DNA from: JAWXUD01 sp044432945
GTDB lineage: Bacteria > Cyanobacteriota > Vampirovibrionia > Gastranaerophilales > Gastranaerophilaceae
Length of the DNA: 56,945 nucleotides
Assembly (NCBI GenBank): GCA_044432945.1
Contig: JAWXUD010000010.1
Coordinates: forward strand, 1-56,945
Direction: 5' to 3'
Under the pieces are notes generated by a model. That model did no database searches. It was not told the origin of the DNA and saw nothing but the letters and a program-made list of their open reading frames with translations. Within the stretch, counting starts at the first letter, position 1. Every line of letters begins with the position of its first letter. A program made the translations under genes and the position numbers. Below, in pieces: positions 53,068 to 56,945 of the stretch.

Positions 53068-53104
53068 AACAAAACCGCTAGGAATTAATCATAGCGGTTT
53101 TGTT
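53068..53104. terminator. bidirectional Rho-independent terminator
   Basis: A perfect 13-bp stem (53068-53080 with 53092-53104) with an 11-nt loop separates the convergent PHP and hydrogenase genes. Confidence 0.88.
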
Positions 53105-53127
53105 AATAATATTAATATCTGATAATC

Positions 53128-54588
53128 TTAGTCCAGTTTTTTGATTTTCTCACTAGCATTTACATAAGCACTAACCTGTTTCAATGCTGGTTTGAACGCA
53201 TTCAACGTTGCATTACCACCCAAACAACCACCAGTACAAGCCATTACTTCAATCAAATTACCCAATTCACATACGCCATTTTTAGCATATTTTTTCAAAT
53301 CACGAATTGATTGCTTATCCAACCCATCAATTGTTGTCATATTTTTATCAATATCATCTGGCAACATTGCTTTAACAGCACTAGCCACACCACCTGTTAC
53401 ACAGAAGTTTCTAGCTTCTGCTGATGAGCTAACTTCGTACTCTTGCCCTTCAAATGTTTCAACTTGAATATTTTTAGCTACTAACCAAGCACCAACTTCT
53501 TCATAATTTAATACAAAATCAACTTTTTCACATTTTAAAGCTTCACGTTTTTTCGCAACACACGGACTAAAGAAAACTGTCACAGCGTCTGGACAATCTT
53601 TTTTAACAATTTCTGCAGTGTAATACATCGGTGTTCTTGTTTCTGATCTGAATGGCTTCAATTCTGGTACATGTTTATCCACCAATTCGTTATAACCAGC
53701 ACAACAAGAAGTGGTCATGAACTTATCGCCAGCTTCCATTCTTTCCAAAAACTCTTCTGCCTCATTTTTCGTTGTAATATCAGCACCTTGAGCAACCTCA
53801 TAAACTGCAGAGAAACCTAATTTCAATATAGCTTCTTTCAATTGCTGAGGAGTACAAGGTAATTGTCCCATCATTGCTGGCGAGAGCATTGCTACAACCT
53901 TTTTACCAGCTTTAATCTGAGTTAGCACGTCAATAATTTGACTTTTTTCATGAACAGCTCCAAACGGACAAGCAGAGACACATTTTCCACAAGATATACA
54001 TTTATCAAAATCAATTTTTGCAAATCCTTCTTCATCTTTAGCTATAGCACCAACAGGACAAACATTTTCGCAAGGAACTATTCGTTTTGCAATCGCTTGG
54101 TAAGGACATACCGCAACGCACATTCCACAATTTTTACATTTGTCACGATCAATAACTGAACGTCCATTAACAATAGAAATCGCACCAAATTTACAAACAG
54201 TTTCACAAGGTCTAGCCACACACCCCTGACACAAGTCAGTAACATAAATTTTTGATGGAACACAACCTTTACAAGCAGTTGTCAACACTGTTAAAGGTTT
54301 TTCATCTGGAGCTTTTCTTTCTACTGATTTTTCCGCAATAGTCGATAATAAAACTGATTCTTCCGTTTCTTCAATAGATGCACCCAAGCCAGCAATTGTC
54401 CTGTCACGCAAAACTTCACGTTCCTTAAAAATGCAACATCTAAAAGGAACATCAGCCCCGTGTGGTCGCATTTCATAAGGTATTAATCGAGTATTCTCTT
54501 CAAAATTATCGCTTAAAAAAGATTTGATAATCTTTATCATTATTTCTCGTTTCAAAAACGATGTTTGTTTCGGTGCGTTTATTGCCAT
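53128..54588 (-). CDS. monomeric [FeFe] hydrogenase
   Basis: This 486-residue enzyme makes or oxidises H2. A row of Cys-x2-Cys clusters (CVPSK...CQGCVARPC, CKNCGMCVAVCP, CISCGKCVSACP) holds several [4Fe-4S] centres. The H-cluster motifs are TSCCAGY (L1, about 292), FFSPCVAKK (L2, about 338) and MACTGGCLGG (L3, about 448). L1 keeps the proton-transfer cysteine, but the usual TSCCPxW tail and MPC of L2 are altered, which fits the less-studied group B. No maturases (HydE, HydF, HydG) are in view. GGAAG precedes the ATG. Confidence 0.9.
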   Translation of the reverse strand: MAINAPKQTSFLKREIMIKIIKSFLSDNFEENTRLIPYEMRPHGADVPFRCCIFKEREVLRDRTIAGLGASIEETEESVLLSTIAEKSVERKAPDEKPLTVLTTACKGCVPSKIYVTDLCQGCVARPCETVCKFGAISIVNGRSVIDRDKCKNCGMCVAVCPYQAIAKRIVPCENVCPVGAIAKDEEGFAKIDFDKCISCGKCVSACPFGAVHEKSQIIDVLTQIKAGKKVVAMLSPAMMGQLPCTPQQLKEAILKLGFSAVYEVAQGADITTKNEAEEFLERMEAGDKFMTTSCCAGYNELVDKHVPELKPFRSETRTPMYYTAEIVKKDCPDAVTVFFSPCVAKKREALKCEKVDFVLNYEEVGAWLVAKNIQVETFEGQEYEVSSSAEARNFCVTGGVASAVKAMLPDDIDKNMTTIDGLDKQSIRDLKKYAKNGVCELGNLIEVMACTGGCLGGNATLNAFKPALKQVSAYVNASEKIKKLD

Positions 54589-54678
54589 TTTAATCTTCCA
54601 TTTCCTATTTAAATTATTTTTTCTTATTCTATAATTCTAGCAACTTTATAATCTCATTGTCAACAATGAAAAATCATT

Positions 54679-55971
54679 TTAGCTCAAAATTCTAGAATAT
54701 ATCACATCAATATTTTTCAAGAATTCGTTTTTATCAAAAATAGCTTCTATTTCAGTATCGCTTAACAAATCCGTAACCTTATTATCGCTATACAAATTCG
54801 CCCTAAAATCACCATCATTATTAAACGCATCTAGTGCATTTTTTTGAACTATTCTATAAGCATCTTCTCTTGTCAAACCTTTTCCTATAAGACTCAACAA
54901 CACTTTTTGCGAAAACACAATCCCGCCAAATTTGTCAGTATTTTTCAACATATTTTCCTCATGCACAACCAAATTCTTAACAACTGAATTAAAACGATTT
55001 AACATAAAATCAACTAAAATTAAGCTATCAGGAAAAATTATACGTTCAGCCGAACTATGAGAAATATCTCTCTCATGCCAGAGTGCAATATTTTCTAAAG
55101 CAACTATCGAATTTGCACGAACAACACGTGCTAACCCTGACAAATTCTCTGACAGTACAGGGTTCTTCTTATGAGGCATAGCCGAAGATCCTTTTTGATT
55201 TTTGCCAAAACCTTCCTCTACCTCTAGAACTTCCGTCTTTTGCAGATGACGAATTTCAATAGAAAACTGATCAATCACACTAGCAATTAACGCCAACGAT
55301 TGGATAAAATAAGCATGATAATCACGTGCAATAACCTGCGTAGAAATTCTTGCTGGTTTCAAACCAAGATTTTCACAAGTAACACTCTCAACATCAGGCG
55401 ATATATTACTATAAGTCCCAACAGGACCAGAAATCTGTCCAACACGAATCTGCTCTAAAGCTATTTCAAAATTACTCTTTTGACGCTCTAAAATATCGAC
55501 CCAATTGCAAACCTTAACCCCAAAAGTCATAACCTCTGCATGAATCCCATGAGAACGACCGATACAAACAGTATTTTTATGCTCAATTGCTAAATCCTTC
55601 ATCGATTGGATTGTATCATCAAGCCCTTGCATAATAATCTTGCCACTATCTTTAATTTGCAGTGCAAAAGCTGTATCAATAACATCAGAACTCGTCATTC
55701 CTACATGCATATATTTAGCTAAATCGCCCAAACTCTCATTAACACAAGTCAAAAACGCAATTACATCATGCCTAACCTCTGCCTCAATCTCATCAATTCT
55801 AGCCAAATTAAATTTAGCCCTCTGTTTCAACTCAGCAATTTCTTCTTCAGGAAACTCACCTAACTTGGCATAAGCTTCTGAAACGGCTATCTCAACATCT
55901 AAATAATACTGAAATTTAGATTCTAAATCCCACATCTTTGACATCTGTTCACGTGAATATCTTTCAATCAT
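54679..55971 (-). CDS. purB: adenylosuccinate lyase
   Basis: PurB acts twice in purine synthesis, on SAICAR and on adenylosuccinate. The 430-residue protein has MTSSDVID, SHGIHAEVMTFG, QISGPVGTY and the superfamily signature SSAMPHKKNP. The ATG at 55971 has no Shine-Dalgarno and follows TG-n-TAAAAT by 6 nt, predicting a leaderless mRNA. Confidence 0.95.
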   Translation of the reverse strand: MIERYSREQMSKMWDLESKFQYYLDVEIAVSEAYAKLGEFPEEEIAELKQRAKFNLARIDEIEAEVRHDVIAFLTCVNESLGDLAKYMHVGMTSSDVIDTAFALQIKDSGKIIMQGLDDTIQSMKDLAIEHKNTVCIGRSHGIHAEVMTFGVKVCNWVDILERQKSNFEIALEQIRVGQISGPVGTYSNISPDVESVTCENLGLKPARISTQVIARDYHAYFIQSLALIASVIDQFSIEIRHLQKTEVLEVEEGFGKNQKGSSAMPHKKNPVLSENLSGLARVVRANSIVALENIALWHERDISHSSAERIIFPDSLILVDFMLNRFNSVVKNLVVHEENMLKNTDKFGGIVFSQKVLLSLIGKGLTREDAYRIVQKNALDAFNNDGDFRANLYSDNKVTDLLSDTEIEAIFDKNEFLKNIDVIYSRILS

Positions 55972-55977
55972 ACAAAC

Positions 55978-55986
55978 ATTTTAACA
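55978..55986 (-). promoter_or_regulatory. extended -10 promoter of purB, predicting a leaderless mRNA
   Basis: On the minus strand TG-n-TAAAAT runs 55986 to 55978, followed by 6 nt and then the ATG. No -35 is clear. Confidence 0.55.
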
Positions 55987-56105
55987 CGAATAAATAATAA
56001 AAAAATATTAATACCAACTCGCAACTTAACAATCATTTACAAAAAGGCAATAATCTCACACTTATATACTTTATATATAAAGAGTATAAAAATAGGAAAT
56101 TTATC

Positions 56106-56576
56106 ATGGGCAACGAAGATTATAGCGTAAATCCAATATCAAGACGTGATTTTAAAAACGATGTCGAGCTGACGGAACAATTTAGCAACTATAAAGAGTA
56201 CAAAAATGACTATATGGCACAAGCTTTAAAAGAGAATTCTGCATTTACTGTAGAACAAGAATTTTTTCAAGAACGCTATGACACAAAATTAGCCGACAAA
56301 GAAACTGCTTTGTTTGATTATGACAGTGCAAAAAGCAATTTTAAGCTATCACAAAACAACGAAAATGGTGCGTTTTCAGCAATGAATACAGCGTTAAATA
56401 AATATGGAGAAGATAGCACTCAATACTCAGAAGCTTTTCAAACCCACAACACATATGCAAAATCAGAAACAAGCAACAAAGCTTCTTGGAAAAGTTCGTT
56501 GTTTGCCTTAAACAACGCTAATCAATCACTACACAACGCTTCTGTCTGGAATATATTATCGCAACACCAAAGCTAA
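56106..56576 (+). CDS. small polar protein of unknown function
   Basis: This 156-residue protein is polar and helical, rich in Asn, Ser, Gln and Tyr, with repeated Ala-Lys-Ser-Asn stretches (DYDSAKSNFKLSQNN, ALNNANQSLHNAS). It has no membrane segment and no family I recognise. AGGAA lies 9 nt before the ATG. A perfect 14-bp palindrome (56069-56082) sits in the promoter region. A terminator follows at 56602. Confidence 0.6.
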   Translation: MGNEDYSVNPISRRDFKNDVELTEQFSNYKEYKNDYMAQALKENSAFTVEQEFFQERYDTKLADKETALFDYDSAKSNFKLSQNNENGAFSAMNTALNKYGEDSTQYSEAFQTHNTYAKSETSNKASWKSSLFALNNANQSLHNASVWNILSQHQS

Positions 56577-56601
56577 ATATAATTTTTTACAAAATCGTAA
56601 C

Positions 56602-56639
56602 AAATCAAGTGTTAATATTATTTAGCACTTGATTTTTTA
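56602..56639 (+). terminator. Rho-independent terminator of the 56106 gene
   Basis: An 11-bp stem with one G-T pair (56604-56614 with 56623-56633) and an 8-nt loop is followed by six T residues. Confidence 0.8.
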
Positions 56640-56656
56640 TATTGATATATTATTAT
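56629..56656 (+). promoter_or_regulatory. candidate promoter of rpsO
   Basis: TTGATT (56629-56634), a 16-bp spacer and TATTAT (56651-56656) precede rpsO. The -35 lies within the preceding terminator. An AAGGA ribosome-binding site lies 9 nt before the ATG. Confidence 0.4.
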
Positions 56657-56713
56657 CTGTATTGTAGGGTGCTTACGCCAATAATCACTCAACAAAAAAA
56701 AAGGAAAATACAA

Positions 56714-56945
56714 ATGTCAATCAATTTAAAAAACAAACAAGAATTAGTTAAAACTTACGGTAAAAACGAGCAAGATACAGGTTCAACTGCAGTACAAGTT
56801 GCTATGTTGAGCAAAAAAATTGCTGAGCTTACTGAACACTTAAAACTTAACAAAAAAGATTTCGCTACAAAAAGAGGTCTTTTGATGATGGTTGGTCGCA
56901 GAAAAAGATTACTTTCTTATATGAAAGCTAATAATATTGCTGAAT
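56714..56945 (+). CDS. rpsO: 30S ribosomal protein S15 (3' end beyond the window)
   Basis: 77 residues are visible of a protein that usually has about 89. The helices contain TGSTAVQVAMLSKKIAELTEHLK, and the RNA-binding loop GRRKRLLSYMK is intact. S15 binds the central domain of 16S rRNA early in assembly. The ATG at 56714 follows AAGGA. The stop codon is outside the window. Confidence 0.97.
   Translation, partial: MSINLKNKQELVKTYGKNEQDTGSTAVQVAMLSKKIAELTEHLKLNKKDFATKRGLLMMVGRRKRLLSYMKANNIAE

Noticed and set aside
1..56945. CRISPR array, prophage, rRNA operon, toxin-antitoxin or c-di-AMP riboswitch
   Set aside because: No regularly spaced direct repeats, phage genes, rRNA sequence, or recognisable riboswitch core was seen.

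Overview
The window is AT-rich chromosomal DNA that most resembles a gut-type member of the Vampirovibrionia/Melainabacteria (Gastranaerophilales-like), the non-photosynthetic relatives of cyanobacteria. Three things support this. The ATP synthase genes run a-c-b'-b-delta-alpha-gamma with two b-type subunits, which is the cyanobacterial arrangement. lysA sits next to the diadenylate cyclase cdaA. Energy genes are fermentative: a monomeric [FeFe] hydrogenase and a sodium-pumping decarboxylase. MlaE/MlaF-type ABC genes and a 1239-residue AsmA-like protein point to a two-membrane envelope. The assignment is inferred from gene content; no rRNA is present.

Layout. 1-7.1 kb: the start of an unknown gene, a DUF512 radical-SAM gene with a PadR regulator, mlaE-mlaF plus an aminotransferase, two small proteins of unknown function, and mazG. 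7.1-10.2 kb (minus): pgpH-ybeY-dgkA. 10.4-12.7 kb (plus): an overlapping pair of lineage-specific proteins. 12.8-19.1 kb (minus): a single small gene, then a run nanE-nanK-small protein-ubiA-lysA-cdaA-yitT. 19.1-23.9 kb: M16 peptidase, a CoA-activase-like protein, rsmE and cca. 24.1-27.5 kb: two paralogous 549-residue proteins of unknown function. 27.5-32.5 kb (minus): the ATP synthase operon. 32.6-37.0 kb (plus): birA-oadG-oadA-oadB and a DtxR-type regulator. 37.1-41.2 kb: an unknown membrane protein, then a polyol/hexuronate dehydrogenase with a FucP-type transporter. 41.3-45.0 kb (minus): the AsmA-like giant. 45.0-45.9 kb: a repeat-laden spacer with tRNA-Val. 45.9-56.9 kb: a sigma factor, recN-ilvB-rph with two unknown genes, a PHP protein, the hydrogenase, purB, a small unknown protein, and the start of rpsO.

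How the genes work together. cdaA makes c-di-AMP and pgpH probably degrades it, so both halves of the turnover are here. BirA would biotinylate OadA, whose decarboxylation is coupled by OadB/OadG to Na+ export. The c-subunit of the ATP synthase looks proton-type, so the Na+ gradient is probably used elsewhere. Hydrogenase disposes of fermentative electrons.

Most notable. (1) Four proteins of unknown function, two of them paralogs, share an N/Q-rich N-terminus ending in an F-x-G motif at residues 23-37. (2) Four genes (mlaE, mazG, nanE, purB) have a -10 hexamer exactly 6 nt before the ATG and no Shine-Dalgarno, which predicts leaderless mRNAs, whereas most other genes have a normal ribosome-binding site.
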